Origin: CAUJIW01 sp963205175 | Lineage (GTDB): Bacteria; Pseudomonadota; Alphaproteobacteria; Sphingomonadales; Sphingomonadaceae | Direction: 5' to 3' (one strand) | Assembly (NCBI GenBank): GCA_041060555.1 | Contig: JBEUDS010000002.1 | Length of the DNA stretch: 64,000 nucleotides | Part shown: piece after piece, positions 40,746-49,253 of the stretch | Position numbering within the stretch: the stretch's first letter is position 1 | Layout: each line of letters begins with the position of its first letter | Notes under the pieces: generated by a model | Told to the model about the DNA's origin: nothing | Databases searched by the model: none | What the model saw: only the letters and a program-made list of their open reading frames with translations | Position numbers and translations under genes: made by a program

Positions 40746-42284
40746 TTATTTCCCGCCGGCGAGGATGAACGCGCGGGCGTCGCGCGCCAGCGCCTCCAGC
40801 GACGGCCGGTGCAGATACATCATGTGGCCGGCCTCATAGTAGGTGTAGGTCACCCGGTCCGGCACCAGTCCGTTGCCGGCCAGCGTGTTCTCGGCGGCGA
40901 AGAACGGCGTGGCGAGATCATAGTAGCCGCTGGCCTGCAGCACCCGCAGGTCGGCGTTCTCGCGCATTGCCTTGCCCAGTCCGGTCGCGACGTTGACATT
41001 GGCGTAGCCGAAACTGCGTTCGGCCGTCTTCCAGTCCCAGTGACGGCCCGGTTCGCCGGAGAGCACCTTGTACTCACGGTCGAGGGTGACCTTCAGATCG
41101 CTCTGGTAATAGCTGTTGAGCGCCGCCGCGTAGCCGCCGGGAATGGCGTAGCCGGACGGATCGTCGTCAAAGGTCTCGCCGGCGTTGTCGAAGTCCTGGC
41201 CCTTGTAGCGGGTGTCGAAGCGACCGACGGTAAAGCCGCCGGCGCGGCCGAACTCCTTCATGAAACGCAGCGCATGGATGCGCAGCCGGGTGTTGTCGAG
41301 GTAGGTCTCGGACAGGCCGGTCAGCTCCGCCAGCTCCTTGCGGACGCGCGCGTGCTCCTCGGCCGGCAGGCGATCGCCCTTGAGCAGGGCGGGGGCATAG
41401 ACATCCAGCGCGAAGCGGCGGGCGCGCTCGACGTGCTGGGTCAGCGTGACGTCGGTCCGGCCCCGCAGGTTGTGGTACCAGTGGGTGGCGGCGTAGGTTG
41501 GCAGGAAGCCGATGTAGGGCAGTTCGTTGCCGGTCTGGAAGCGGGCGGTGGAGAAGTCGAGGATGGTGGAGATCAGCATCACGCCGTTGAGCGCGATGCC
41601 GTTGAAACCCTCCTGCAACCGTTCCGCCAGCGCCGCCGCCCGGGTGGTGCCATAGCTCTCGCCGGCGAGGTACTTGGGCGAGTTCCACCGCTTGTGGGTG
41701 GTCAGCCACAGCCGGATGAACTCCGCCATCGAGTCCGCGTCCTGCTTGACGCCCCAGAAGGCCTTGCCCTCATGCTCGCCCAGCGGCCGGCTGTAGCCGG
41801 TGCCGACGGGGTCGATGAACACCAGGTCGGAGACATCGAGCAGGCTCAGCGGATTGTCGACCACCCGGTAGGGCGGGGCGCCATCGTCGCGGGCGTCCGA
41901 CGGCAGGTCGACCCGCTTGGGGCCGAACACGCCCATGTGCAGCCACAGCGATGCCGAACCCGGGCCGCCGTTGAAGACGAAGGTCACCGGCCGCCGGCTG
42001 CTGTCCGGCACGCCCTCGCGGAGATAGGAGACTGTGAAGATCGACGCCTTCGGCTTGTCCTTGTCATCCTTCAGGTGCAGCTCGCCGGCGATGGCGGTGT
42101 AGCGAACGTCGGTGCCGTTGAAGCGCCCGCCGTGGCGGGTGACGACGCTGTAGGGCTCGGGAATGGCGGCGGCTTCAGCCCGGGCACCGGTCTTGCCCGG
42201 TGCCTCGGCGGCCGCGGCCGGGACGGTGAAGGTGGGGGACGCCAGCGCCAAGGCCAGCGCCAGCAGGGTTGTCGGACGGATCAT
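40746..42284 (-). CDS. Secreted serine carboxypeptidase-like protein (peptidase S10)
   Basis: A 512-residue exported alpha/beta hydrolase of the S10 family. A signal peptide (residues 1-26, ending VPAAAA) is followed by the oxyanion segment FVFNGGPGSASLWLHMG and the nucleophile S210 in LAGESYGTTRAAALAE. The histidine region near the C-terminus is YYEAGHMMYLHRPS. The catalytic Asp probably lies in ASGYYDLATPF. It would act in the periplasm or outside the cell, removing C-terminal residues from peptides or acting as an acyl hydrolase. It is transcribed away from the PEP-CTERM genes. Confidence 0.88.
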   Translation of the reverse strand: MIRPTTLLALALALASPTFTVPAAAAEAPGKTGARAEAAAIPEPYSVVTRHGGRFNGTDVRYTAIAGELHLKDDKDKPKASIFTVSYLREGVPDSSRRPVTFVFNGGPGSASLWLHMGVFGPKRVDLPSDARDDGAPPYRVVDNPLSLLDVSDLVFIDPVGTGYSRPLGEHEGKAFWGVKQDADSMAEFIRLWLTTHKRWNSPKYLAGESYGTTRAAALAERLQEGFNGIALNGVMLISTILDFSTARFQTGNELPYIGFLPTYAATHWYHNLRGRTDVTLTQHVERARRFALDVYAPALLKGDRLPAEEHARVRKELAELTGLSETYLDNTRLRIHALRFMKEFGRAGGFTVGRFDTRYKGQDFDNAGETFDDDPSGYAIPGGYAAALNSYYQSDLKVTLDREYKVLSGEPGRHWDWKTAERSFGYANVNVATGLGKAMRENADLRVLQASGYYDLATPFFAAENTLAGNGLVPDRVTYTYYEAGHMMYLHRPSLEALARDARAFILAGGK

Positions 42285-42396
42285 GGATGCCCCGTGGATA
42301 TGGTTTTCGCTGGCGCCAGCCTAGGAAACGCGCCGCTGACGGGCAAGCGACACGCGCCGGAGCGTGCGTCGCGCCGGGTTGAAGCGTCGAAGTTTT

Positions 42397-42413
42397 TGAC
42401 AACTTTGCGACGG
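42397..42413 (+). promoter_or_regulatory. Candidate upstream activator site for the first PEP-CTERM gene
   Basis: TGACA-actttgc-GACGG is centred 61 bases upstream of the -24 GG. The second PEP-CTERM gene has TGACA-N7-TGTCA at essentially the same distance (62 bases). The position suits an enhancer-binding protein that works with sigma-54. Confidence 0.4.
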
Positions 42414-42463
42414 TGGGTCGTTCCGTGGGCGTTTAACACATTGAAACGCAACAAAACGGGCTG

Positions 42464-42480
42464 TTGGCACGGTTAATGCA
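42464..42480 (+). promoter_or_regulatory. Sigma-54 (-24/-12) promoter, first PEP-CTERM gene
   Basis: TTGGCACGGTTAATGCA matches the RpoN consensus YTGGCACG-N4-TTGCW at all but one core position. GG (42466-42467) and GC (42478-42479) are separated by exactly 10 bases. The inferred start of transcription near 42491 leaves a leader of about 24 bases. Confidence 0.75.
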
Positions 42481-42514
42481 TTATTAACCACGCAGCTACT
42501 TCAGGGGTAAGGCC

Positions 42515-43291
42515 ATGCAGATGCTCTCTCTCAAGACCTTCGCTTTGGGCGCCGCCACCGCGCTGGCGCTTGCCGCAACGCCCGCGTCCGCCGCTCTGGT
42601 GACGACGTGGAACTACACGCTGACCGACGAATTCACCGCCGCGACCAACACCGCCAACGACGATTCGGCGGCCGGCTGGTTCGAAAGCGCCACCGAGATT
42701 TCCTGGGGCTCGCCGACGCAGCGCAGTTCGCTGACGATCTCGCCGGCCGACGGTACGGTCAACGGTGTCGTCAACACCAACAGCGGTATTGCCGTCGGTC
42801 CGACGCTGACCCACAACAACACCGCCATTCCGGCCCAGTATGCGACGCTCAGCAGCGCGACCCTGCTGTCGACGCTGTATCTGACCGCCGCTGTGCCGGC
42901 GGGTCCGGCCGCCGATCCGATCGCGGTCAACTTCGACATCTCGTTCATCGAGACGCTGAACGAGGCGCCGTGCTCCGACCCGCAGGGGCCCGACTGCGCG
43001 GACATTTTCGTGCTGAGCAACCCGGGTTCGCTGACCCAGTTCATCGATTATGGTGGCATGACCTACAAGATCACCATCTTCGAGCTGACCGGCGCGATCA
43101 AGGTTCTCAATGAATCGGACTGCCTCGCGGTTGGCCAGGGTGCCGGCTGCATCGGCTTCGTCACCTCCGAGGGCGAAGCGACCTCCGCGCAGTTCGGCTT
43201 CATCATCCAGGCGCCGGAGCCGGCGGCTTTCGCGCTGTTCGGCGCGGGTCTGGCGGGTCTGGGCCTCGCGGCGCGCCGTCGCCGCAAGTAA
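42515..43291 (+). CDS. PEP-CTERM protein, THxN-type (paralogue 1)
   Basis: A 258-residue exported protein with a signal peptide (residues 1-28, TPASAA) and a C-terminal PEP-CTERM sorting signal: PEPAAFALF, a hydrophobic helix, then RRRRK. Exosortase is expected to remove this signal during surface or exopolysaccharide-linked export. The middle is a beta-rich domain with THNN near residue 105 and a conserved CADIFVL core, fitting the THxN group. Cysteine pairs (about 150-158 and 204-213) may form disulfides. It lies behind its own sigma-54 promoter and is followed by a tandem duplication and a terminator. Confidence 0.85.
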   Translation: MQMLSLKTFALGAATALALAATPASAALVTTWNYTLTDEFTAATNTANDDSAAGWFESATEISWGSPTQRSSLTISPADGTVNGVVNTNSGIAVGPTLTHNNTAIPAQYATLSSATLLSTLYLTAAVPAGPAADPIAVNFDISFIETLNEAPCSDPQGPDCADIFVLSNPGSLTQFIDYGGMTYKITIFELTGAIKVLNESDCLAVGQGAGCIGFVTSEGEATSAQFGFIIQAPEPAAFALFGAGLAGLGLAARRRRK

Positions 43292-43330
43292 GCCACGCGC
43301 TTATCCGGTTAAGCCACGCGCTTATCCGAT
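43289..43330. repeat. 21-bp tandem duplication at the end of PEP-CTERM gene 1
   Basis: TAAGCCACGCGCTTATCCGGT at 43289-43309 is repeated with one change at 43310-43330. The first copy begins with the TAA stop codon, so both copies carry an in-register stop. Confidence 0.85.
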
Positions 43331-43339
43331 AGAATGTGA

Positions 43340-43367
43340 AGCCGCGGCGCCGGGAGGCGTCGCGGCT
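43340..43367 (+). terminator. Intrinsic terminator after PEP-CTERM gene 1
   Basis: AGCCGCGGCGCC pairs with GGCGTCGCGGCT over 12 positions, with one G-T wobble and a short loop. TTCGCTTTTG follows. This is a good Rho-independent terminator separating the two paralogues into independent units. Confidence 0.7.
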
Positions 43368-43412
43368 TTCGCTTTTGCCGGCGAGGCAAGGCGGCCGGAT
43401 TGTCGAGGAATC

Positions 43413-43429
43413 TGACACTTGCGTTGTCA
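43413..43429 (+). promoter_or_regulatory. Candidate upstream activator site for the second PEP-CTERM gene
   Basis: TGACA-cttgcgt-TGTCA is a perfect inverted repeat centred 62 bases upstream of the -24 GG. It parallels the TGACA element of the first paralogue. Confidence 0.45.
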
Positions 43430-43480
43430 CGATACCGGCACGATTCAGCTATTTGTTTGTTTTTGTGGCGTTTTTTGTTC

Positions 43481-43498
43481 TTGGCACGCATCCTGCTT
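43481..43498 (+). promoter_or_regulatory. Sigma-54 (-24/-12) promoter, second PEP-CTERM gene
   Basis: TTGGCACGCATCCTGCTT has the full TTGGCACG -24 element and a CTGCT -12 element. GG (43483-43484) and GC (43495-43496) are separated by 10 bases. The gap from GC to ATG is 37 bases, nearly the same as in the first paralogue. A T-rich tract lies just upstream. Confidence 0.75.
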
Positions 43499-43532
43499 AT
43501 ATCCCGGCAAAGCTTGTTTATTGGAGAAGATC

Positions 43533-44363
43533 ATGTTCGCAGGTTTCATGAAGGGTACGGCTCTGGCGGCGGTCACGGTGGCGGGTCTGTTCGGCGCGCA
43601 GGCCAACGCCGCGATGGTCAACAGCTGGAGCTACGTGCTGCAGAGCGAGTTCGGTGACGCCACCTTCTCGTCCGGCACCGGCTCCCAGGTGGAGGACCAG
43701 CTGGCGGTCAACTGGGGTTCCCCGTTCGGCAGCAGCGATCCGCGCTTCAACAGCAACCGCAGCGGTATCGAGCTGGAAGGCGACACCGTCAATGGCGCCG
43801 GCCAGGCCGAGACCAGCGGCAATTACAACACCAACGATCTGGTCAACGCCGGCCTCGGGCCGTCGATCTTCCACATCAACAACTCGATCAGCGGCAGCTA
43901 CGCGACGCTGGAGACGGCCGAGCTGTTCGCCACCCTGCTGCTCACCCCGACCAGCCCGGCGGGCAGCCCGCTGGCGCCGATCGCGGTGACCTTCGACATC
44001 GAATTCTCGGAGACCGTCAACCAGGCGCCCTGCGCCGATCCGGTCGGTCCGGACTGCGCCGACATTTTCGTGCTGGGTTCGGGTTCGCTGAACCAGTCGT
44101 TCTCCTATGACGGCCAGACCTACTACATCAGCATCTTCGAGGTCACCAATTCGCTGACCGCGCTGGATGACGATGTCTGCGCCGCCGCCGGCGCGCCGTC
44201 GGGCTGCATCGGCTTCGTCACCGAGGAAGGCAAGATCAACGAAGCCAAGTTCGGCTTCGTCATCACCACCCGTCCGGTGCTGACGCCGGAACCGGCCGCC
44301 TTCGCGCTGCTGGGTTCGGGCCTGGTCGCGGGCGGTCTGGCCCTGCGCCGCCGCAAGAAGTAA
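43533..44363 (+). CDS. PEP-CTERM protein, THxN-type (paralogue 2)
   Basis: A 276-residue paralogue of the preceding gene. A signal peptide (residues 1-26, GAQANAA) is followed by the same beta-rich domain (VNSWSYVLQSEF versus VTTWNYTLTDEF in the first copy). The core is CADIFVLGSGSL, and IFHINN stands at the THxN position. The C-terminus is TPEPAAFALLGSGLVAGG then LRRRKK, a PEP-CTERM signal. GGAGAAGATC precedes the ATG. The two copies share the order of all conserved blocks and probably arose by tandem duplication that included the promoter. No exosortase or polysaccharide gene lies in this window. Confidence 0.86.
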   Translation: MFAGFMKGTALAAVTVAGLFGAQANAAMVNSWSYVLQSEFGDATFSSGTGSQVEDQLAVNWGSPFGSSDPRFNSNRSGIELEGDTVNGAGQAETSGNYNTNDLVNAGLGPSIFHINNSISGSYATLETAELFATLLLTPTSPAGSPLAPIAVTFDIEFSETVNQAPCADPVGPDCADIFVLGSGSLNQSFSYDGQTYYISIFEVTNSLTALDDDVCAAAGAPSGCIGFVTEEGKINEAKFGFVITTRPVLTPEPAAFALLGSGLVAGGLALRRRKK

Positions 44364-44375
44364 GTCCCGGGATCG

Positions 44376-44444
44376 TCGCTGCCGCCCGAGAGGGGCGGCA
44401 GCGATGCCCGACCGCCAGGGCCGCGCCAGCAATGGCGCGGCCCT
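44376..44444 (+). terminator. Two consecutive strong hairpins after PEP-CTERM gene 2
   Basis: The first stem (44376-44404) is TCGCTGCCGCCC with its complement, 12 bp and a 5-base loop. The second (44417-44444) is AGGGCCGCGCCA-gcaa-TGGCGCGGCCCT, a perfect 12-bp stem capped by a GNRA tetraloop and followed by CGCCGTTTGT. Together they should end the transcript or protect its 3' end. Confidence 0.7.
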
Positions 44445-44557
44445 CGCCGTTTGTGACGGCGTTCGTTTCAGCCCCTCGCGCGGGGTGGGTGCCCTGCCCC
44501 TGTCAGGGCCAACCGGAGCGTTGACAAGGGGCGGCCCGGGCGGGCACGAGGGAGAGC

Positions 44558-45241
44558 ATGAGCCAGTCAGCACCGTCACCAAGCCCGCCGCCGATCCAGG
44601 TCGCCGTCATTCCGGTCACCGCGTTCCAGCAGAACTGCAGCCTGCTGTGGTGTACCCGCACGATGCGCGGCGCGCTGATCGATGCCGGCGGCGACATCGA
44701 CCGCCTGCTCGCCGAGGTGGCCCGCCATGGCGTGACGCTGGAGAAGCTGCTGGTGACCCACGGTCACCTCGACCACTGCGGCGCCACCGCCGAACTGGCC
44801 GAGCGGCTCGGCGTGCCGATCGAGGGACCGCACGAGGACGACCGCTTCTGGATCGAGCAGCTGGAGGACAATGCCCGCCAATATGGCTTTCCGCCCGCCC
44901 GGAGTTTCGTGCCTGACCGCTGGCTGGTGGACGGCGACACGGTGACGGTGGGCGATCAGACGCTGGAGGTCCGGCACTGTCCCGGTCATACGCCCGGCCA
45001 TGTGGTGTTCTTCCACCGGGGCGTGAAGCTCGCCTTCGTTGGTGACGTGCTGTTCCAGGGCTCGATCGGCCGCACCGATTTTCCGCGTGGCGACATGCCG
45101 ACGCTGATCACCTCCATCACTCAGCGCCTGTGGCCGCTGGGCGATGATGTGCATTTCGTCCCCGGCCATGGCCCGATGTCGACCTTTGGCGCCGAACGCC
45201 GCAGCAACCCGTTCGTCGCCGACCGGGTTCTTGCCGGCTAG
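44558..45241 (+). CDS. Metallo-beta-lactamase fold hydrolase (glyoxalase II-like)
   Basis: A 227-residue hydrolase with the metal-binding motif THGHLDHCG, the downstream histidine in HCPGHTPGHVVFF, aspartate in FVGDVLFQGSIGR and a final histidine in FVPGHGPMSTFG. These supply the two-metal site of glyoxalase II-like enzymes. GRTDFPRGD is typical of the YcbL-type group, which shows thioesterase activity on S-lactoylglutathione. It is cytoplasmic and has a GAGGGAGAG ribosome site. It is not obviously linked to its neighbours. Confidence 0.88.
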   Translation: MSQSAPSPSPPPIQVAVIPVTAFQQNCSLLWCTRTMRGALIDAGGDIDRLLAEVARHGVTLEKLLVTHGHLDHCGATAELAERLGVPIEGPHEDDRFWIEQLEDNARQYGFPPARSFVPDRWLVDGDTVTVGDQTLEVRHCPGHTPGHVVFFHRGVKLAFVGDVLFQGSIGRTDFPRGDMPTLITSITQRLWPLGDDVHFVPGHGPMSTFGAERRSNPFVADRVLAG

Positions 45242-45553
45242 CGATCGATCCGTCCGCCGGGCTGCGTGGCGGGCTGTAATGAGAACGACTCGCGACGTGG
45301 ATGCAACCGGGCGTTGTTAACCATGATGTCTCGCCAGGCCGGGGGGACGGCCGGCGATGACCGCGCGTTGACCCGATCTGTCGGTATTCTGGCTAACTGC
45401 TTGCGATAGTGAAGAAATATCACTTGCGCGCAGTGATTGAATGGCCCGGATATTGTTTCGACTACGCAACAAGCTTGACGGCGCACGCTTCTAACACAAA
45501 GAGACTACCGGCAGACATGATTCGCGCCGTGAGCGGCGCACGCCGAGGTCGAT
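45242..45553. other. Intergenic region upstream of the PAS gene
   Basis: About 310 bases without a supported gene. It contains a 19-bp inverted repeat, ATCACT-tgcgcgc-AGTGAT (45419-45437), that could bind a regulator. An AT-rich segment near 45405-45420 may contain a promoter. Confidence 0.5.
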
Positions 45554-46081
45554 GTGACAGGTACAGGTAAACCACTACGCCAGCTGGCCGCCCGCGTGTT
45601 CGCGCTGGCGGACCAGCAGTCGGTGCCGGTCCTGCTCATGGATACGCGCGCGGGCGAGCGGGGCAATCACCGCATTCTCTATGCCAACGCCTTTGCCGAG
45701 CGGCTGCTGGGCTACAGCCCCGGCGCGCTCGCGCGACAGATGCCCAGCGCGCTGTATGGCCAGGCGACCGACCTGTTCCAGATCATGCGGGCGCGGGACG
45801 CCGTGGTTACCGGCGCGCGGGTGACGTTTCAGGTACAGCTGTATCGCGGCTCGGGCGAGCCCTTGCTGGTGGATGGCGCGGCGGGGCTGGTGGTGCAGGG
45901 CCGGCCCGGCGCGCCGCCACGACCGCTGTGTGCCGCCGTGACCCTGGTGCCCGCGACGCGGCTGGCGCGGGATGGCAGCGGCGCGACGCTGGCGCTGGCG
46001 GCCTTGCAGGACATGGCGGAAGCGCTGGCGGACGGCGCTGGCGATCTGCGCATGAGCAACCGGCCAACGCCGGCCTTCTGA
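45554..46081 (+). CDS. Single PAS-domain protein
   Basis: A 175-residue soluble protein consisting mostly of one PAS domain (about residues 20-135). PVLLMDTRAGERGNHRILYANAFAERLLGY, split over two strands, is the classic PAS entry. It has no kinase, GGDEF or other output domain. Proteins of this kind usually act by pairing with a separate output protein. The start is GTG at 45554 with GAGG upstream. Just after the stop are three 15-bp tandem repeats. Confidence 0.65.
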   Translation: MTGTGKPLRQLAARVFALADQQSVPVLLMDTRAGERGNHRILYANAFAERLLGYSPGALARQMPSALYGQATDLFQIMRARDAVVTGARVTFQVQLYRGSGEPLLVDGAAGLVVQGRPGAPPRPLCAAVTLVPATRLARDGSGATLALAALQDMAEALADGAGDLRMSNRPTPAF

Positions 46082-46126
46082 GCATCGATCTTCCGGGCAT
46101 CGATCTTCCGGGCATCGATCTTCCGG
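46082..46126. repeat. Three tandem 15-bp repeats
   Basis: GCATCGATCTTCCGG is repeated exactly at 46082-46096, 46097-46111 and 46112-46126. It starts right behind the stop codon of the PAS gene. A degenerate fourth copy, GCGCCGGCGTTCCGC, follows. Confidence 0.88.
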
Positions 46127-46256
46127 GCGCCGGCGTTCCGCGGCGTTGGGCCACGGCACATCGCGGGGCCTCAGGCGGCAACGGCGGCCGCGCGGCAGGA
46201 GCGGGCGTCCGGGATGGCGGCGCCATCGCCCCATCCCGGATCGCCGCCGTCCGGCC

Positions 46257-47393
46257 TCAGATGGTCCGGCTGATCACTTCCTTCATGATCTCCGAGGTGC
46301 CGCCATAGATGCGCTGGACACGGGCATCGCGCCACAGCCGGGCGATCGGATACTCGTTCATGTAGCCGGCGCCGCCGTGGAGCTGGAGGCAGGCGTCCAC
46401 CATTTCCCATTGCAGCTCGGTGTGCCACAGCTTGGCGGCGGAGGCTTCCGCGGCGTTCAGCTCGCCCTTGATGTGGCGGGCGATCGCCCAGTCGAGGTGC
46501 GCCCAGCCCACCTGCAGCTTGGTCTTGAGGTCGGCGAGCGTGAACTTGGTGTTCTGGAAGTCGAACACGGTGCGGCCGAAGGCCTTGCGGTCCTTGACGA
46601 ACTCGACGGTGATGTCGAACGCCTTCTGGGCCGCGCCCTGGGCGGAGACGGCGATCGACAGCCGCTCCTGCGGCAGCTGGTTCATCAGGTAGATGAAGCC
46701 CTTGTTTTCCTCGCCAAGGCAGTTGGTGATCGGCACCCGCACCTCGTCGAAGAACATTTCCGAGGTGTCGGCGGAGTTCTGGCCGATCTTGTCGAGGTTG
46801 CGGCCGCGCCGGTAACCTTCGCGGTCGGTCTCCACCAGGATCAGCGAGGTGCCCTTGGCGCCCTTCTCGGGGTCGGTCTTGGCGACGACGATGACGATGT
46901 CGGCGTTCTGGCCGTTGGTGATGTAGGTCTTCGAGCCGCTGATGACATAATGGTTGCCATCCTTGCGGGCGGTGGTGCGCACGCCCTGCAAATCGGAGCC
47001 GGCGCCGGGTTCGGTCATGGCGATGGCGCCGATGGCCTCGCCGGAGACCATTTTCGGCAGCCAGGTCTTTTTCATTTCCTCCGAGCCGTAGGCGACCAGA
47101 TAGTCGGCGACAATGTCGGATTGCAGGGTGATGCCGGCCGACGAGCCGGCATAGGCCAGTTCCTCGTCGATGATGGCGTTATAGCGGAAGTCGAGACCGA
47201 GACCGCCATAGGCTTCCGGCACCGTCGGGCAGAGCAGGCCGGCCTCGCCGCATTTCAGCCAGAACGCGCGCGAGCAGATGCCCTCTTCCTCAAAGCGGTC
47301 GAGGTTGGGCAGCAGTTCGCGGGCAAATACCTTGCGAACCTGGTCGCGGAACATCTCGTGGTCGGGCTCGTAAATGGCGCGGGTCTCGATCAT
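46257..47393 (-). CDS. Acyl-CoA dehydrogenase
   Basis: A 378-residue FAD enzyme that introduces the alpha-beta double bond into acyl-CoA. Signatures are AIAMTEPGAGSDLQGVRTTA (FAD/substrate loop), KTYITNGQNADIVIVVAKT, QLHGGAGYMNEYPIARLWRDAR and the C-terminal RIYGGTSEIM. The Glu in the last segment is the usual catalytic base. The form resembles medium/long-chain enzymes found in gene pairs with FadR- or TetR-controlled lipid catabolism, but no electron-transfer or thiolase gene adjoins it. The start at 47393 (MIETRAIYEPDHEMFRD) is typical of this subgroup. Confidence 0.92.
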   Translation of the reverse strand: MIETRAIYEPDHEMFRDQVRKVFARELLPNLDRFEEEGICSRAFWLKCGEAGLLCPTVPEAYGGLGLDFRYNAIIDEELAYAGSSAGITLQSDIVADYLVAYGSEEMKKTWLPKMVSGEAIGAIAMTEPGAGSDLQGVRTTARKDGNHYVISGSKTYITNGQNADIVIVVAKTDPEKGAKGTSLILVETDREGYRRGRNLDKIGQNSADTSEMFFDEVRVPITNCLGEENKGFIYLMNQLPQERLSIAVSAQGAAQKAFDITVEFVKDRKAFGRTVFDFQNTKFTLADLKTKLQVGWAHLDWAIARHIKGELNAAEASAAKLWHTELQWEMVDACLQLHGGAGYMNEYPIARLWRDARVQRIYGGTSEIMKEVISRTI

Positions 47394-47531
47394 GCTGATA
47401 AAATCCTCGGAACTGGAACTATGGTGATAAAAATAGGCCAAGGACTTTCGTTGACGTTTACGTAAGCGTCAAGAGGCGCCAACGGGGGGTGTGGTTGCCG
47501 TGTTGGGCTGACGGGGGCGGAAGCGTCGGCG

Positions 47532-48899
47532 ATGGCACTGGAGAGCGGCGTGATGACGAAGAAGATGGTGGCCGGGCAACCGGCGGGGCGTGGCCGGCTG
47601 TCGCGGGCGGGTCGGTCGCGGGCCCTGATGATGACGCTGACGATGGTGCTGGCCGTGATGGCGGCGCTGGCGCCGCCGGCACGTGTCGCCCGGGCCGCGA
47701 GCCCCGCCCAGGCTATCAATCCCGCCGCCACCATCCCGCTGGGCGACTGGCGCCTGACGCTGGCCTTCCCCGGCGGCGAGCTGCCGGTGGGGCTGGAACT
47801 GGCGCGCGAAAAGGGCGCGGTGGTGGCCTATCTGGTCAACGGTGCCGACCGTACCCGCGCCGAGCAGACGCGGATCGTCGGGCGAACCCTGACGCTGGCC
47901 TTCCCCTCCTACGAGTCGAGCCTCAGTCTGACCCTGGCGGGCGACGGCCGGCTGGCGGGCACCGCCAGGCTGTTCCGGCGCGCGGGCCCGCTGACGCTGA
48001 AGGCGGTGGCGACCCATGGCGACCGCTGGCGCTTCGCCCGCGCCGCCGACCCCGGGGCCACCAGTGTCGCCGGCACCTGGGCGGTGTCCCTGGAGGAGGA
48101 GGGCCAGCGCGAGCAGGGCCTTGCCACCTTCCGGCAGATCGGCAGCCGGGTGGAGGGCACCTTCCTGTTTCCCTCCGGCGACTATCGCTTCCTGGCCGGC
48201 GACGTGATCGGCAAGACGCTGATGCTGTCGACCTTCGATGGCAACCAGGGGACGCTGTGGCGTGGCACGCTGGACAGGGATGGCACGCTGGCCGGCACCA
48301 AGATCGAGGCCAACAGTCAGGCGCCGGCGCGCTGGACCGCCCGGCGGGACGCCAGCGCCCGGCTTGCCGCGCCGGCGCGGCCGCGGCTGTTGCAACCCGG
48401 CTTCGAGCGGCTGACGTTCGCCTTCCCCGATGCCGATGGCCGGATGGTGTCGCTGGCCGATCCGCGCTTCAGGGGCAAGGTGGTGGTGGTGTCGATCGGC
48501 GGCACCTGGTGCCCCAACTGCCATGACGAGGCGCGCTTCCTGGTGCCCTATCACGCCCGCCACAAGGCGCGCGGGCTGGAAGTGATCGGGCTGCAGTTCG
48601 AGTATACCGATGATCCGGCGCGTTCGGCCGCCCAGATCCGGCGCTTCGCCCAGCGCTATGGCATCACCTATCCGATGCTGGTGGCCGGCGTCGCCAACCC
48701 GGAGGCGACGCGCAAGGCGCTGCCGGCGATCGGCGGCGTCAGCGTCTACCCGACCATGCTGTTCATCGACCGTGCCGGCCGGCTGCGGCGCATCCACACC
48801 GGCTTCTCCGGCCCGGCGACGGGAAAGCTGCACACGGATTTCGTCAAGGACTTCGACGGGTTTGTTGGCAAGCTGCTGGCCGAGCCGACGCCGCGCTGA
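47532..48899 (+). CDS. TlpA-like thioredoxin-domain protein with an N-terminal beta domain
   Basis: A 455-residue exported protein. An N-terminal signal or anchor (about residues 25-60) is followed by a beta-rich region of roughly 240 residues, then a TlpA/ResA-type thioredoxin domain (about 290-450). The redox motif is WCPNC (C327, C330) and the cis-Pro region is SVYPTMLFIDRAGRLRRI. The N-terminal part resembles the uncharacterised beta domain that accompanies redoxin modules in other bacteria. It likely reduces or oxidises disulfides in the periplasm. ATG 47553 is an alternative start. Confidence 0.83.
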   Translation: MALESGVMTKKMVAGQPAGRGRLSRAGRSRALMMTLTMVLAVMAALAPPARVARAASPAQAINPAATIPLGDWRLTLAFPGGELPVGLELAREKGAVVAYLVNGADRTRAEQTRIVGRTLTLAFPSYESSLSLTLAGDGRLAGTARLFRRAGPLTLKAVATHGDRWRFARAADPGATSVAGTWAVSLEEEGQREQGLATFRQIGSRVEGTFLFPSGDYRFLAGDVIGKTLMLSTFDGNQGTLWRGTLDRDGTLAGTKIEANSQAPARWTARRDASARLAAPARPRLLQPGFERLTFAFPDADGRMVSLADPRFRGKVVVVSIGGTWCPNCHDEARFLVPYHARHKARGLEVIGLQFEYTDDPARSAAQIRRFAQRYGITYPMLVAGVANPEATRKALPAIGGVSVYPTMLFIDRAGRLRRIHTGFSGPATGKLHTDFVKDFDGFVGKLLAEPTPR

Positions 48900-48920
48900 G
48901 GGTGCGGGCGGGCCAGGGCG

Positions 48921-49253
48921 TCAGAGCACGAGGATCGGCCCGCGACCCAGCCGCGACAGCCGGCCGGCATAGGAGAGCAGGCGGTCGGTGAGGGACTGCT
49001 GCTGGCAGGTCTGGGGGCTCGACGGCAGGGCGCCGATCATGTCCTGCCGGTCGGGCAGCGGCAGCGGGCGTTCGATTGCGCTGGCGGCCCCGGCGGCGGC
49101 TCCGGCGCTGGCGGCATCGGTGCGCAGCGGGTCGCTGGCAGACCGCTCCAGCATCGCCGGCGATGGCGCGGCCTGGGCCACGGCGGCCAGAGCGATGACG
49201 GCCGGTGCGGTCAGCGCCAGCACGGCCAAGGCAGTACGGATCAATCTCGCCAT
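48921..49253 (-). CDS. Small exported protein of unknown function
   Basis: A 110-residue protein with a clear signal peptide (residues 1-28: MARLIRTALAVLALTAP, then a hydrophobic stretch ending AQAAP) and an Ala/Ser/Pro-rich mature part. Two close residues, C and QQQ, near position 82 are the only distinct features. The ATG at 49253 has GGAGGGG six bases upstream. It does not match a family known to me. It lies 145 bases downstream of the XRE regulator on the same strand and might be cotranscribed with it. Confidence 0.6.
   Translation of the reverse strand: MARLIRTALAVLALTAPAVIALAAVAQAAPSPAMLERSASDPLRTDAASAGAAAGAASAIERPLPLPDRQDMIGALPSSPQTCQQQSLTDRLLSYAGRLSRLGRGPILVL

Noticed and set aside
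45419..45437. ATCACT-N7-AGTGAT as a lux-type quorum-sensing box
   Set aside because: Arms and spacing do not match the usual lux box and no LuxR/LuxI gene is nearby; kept only as a generic inverted repeat.
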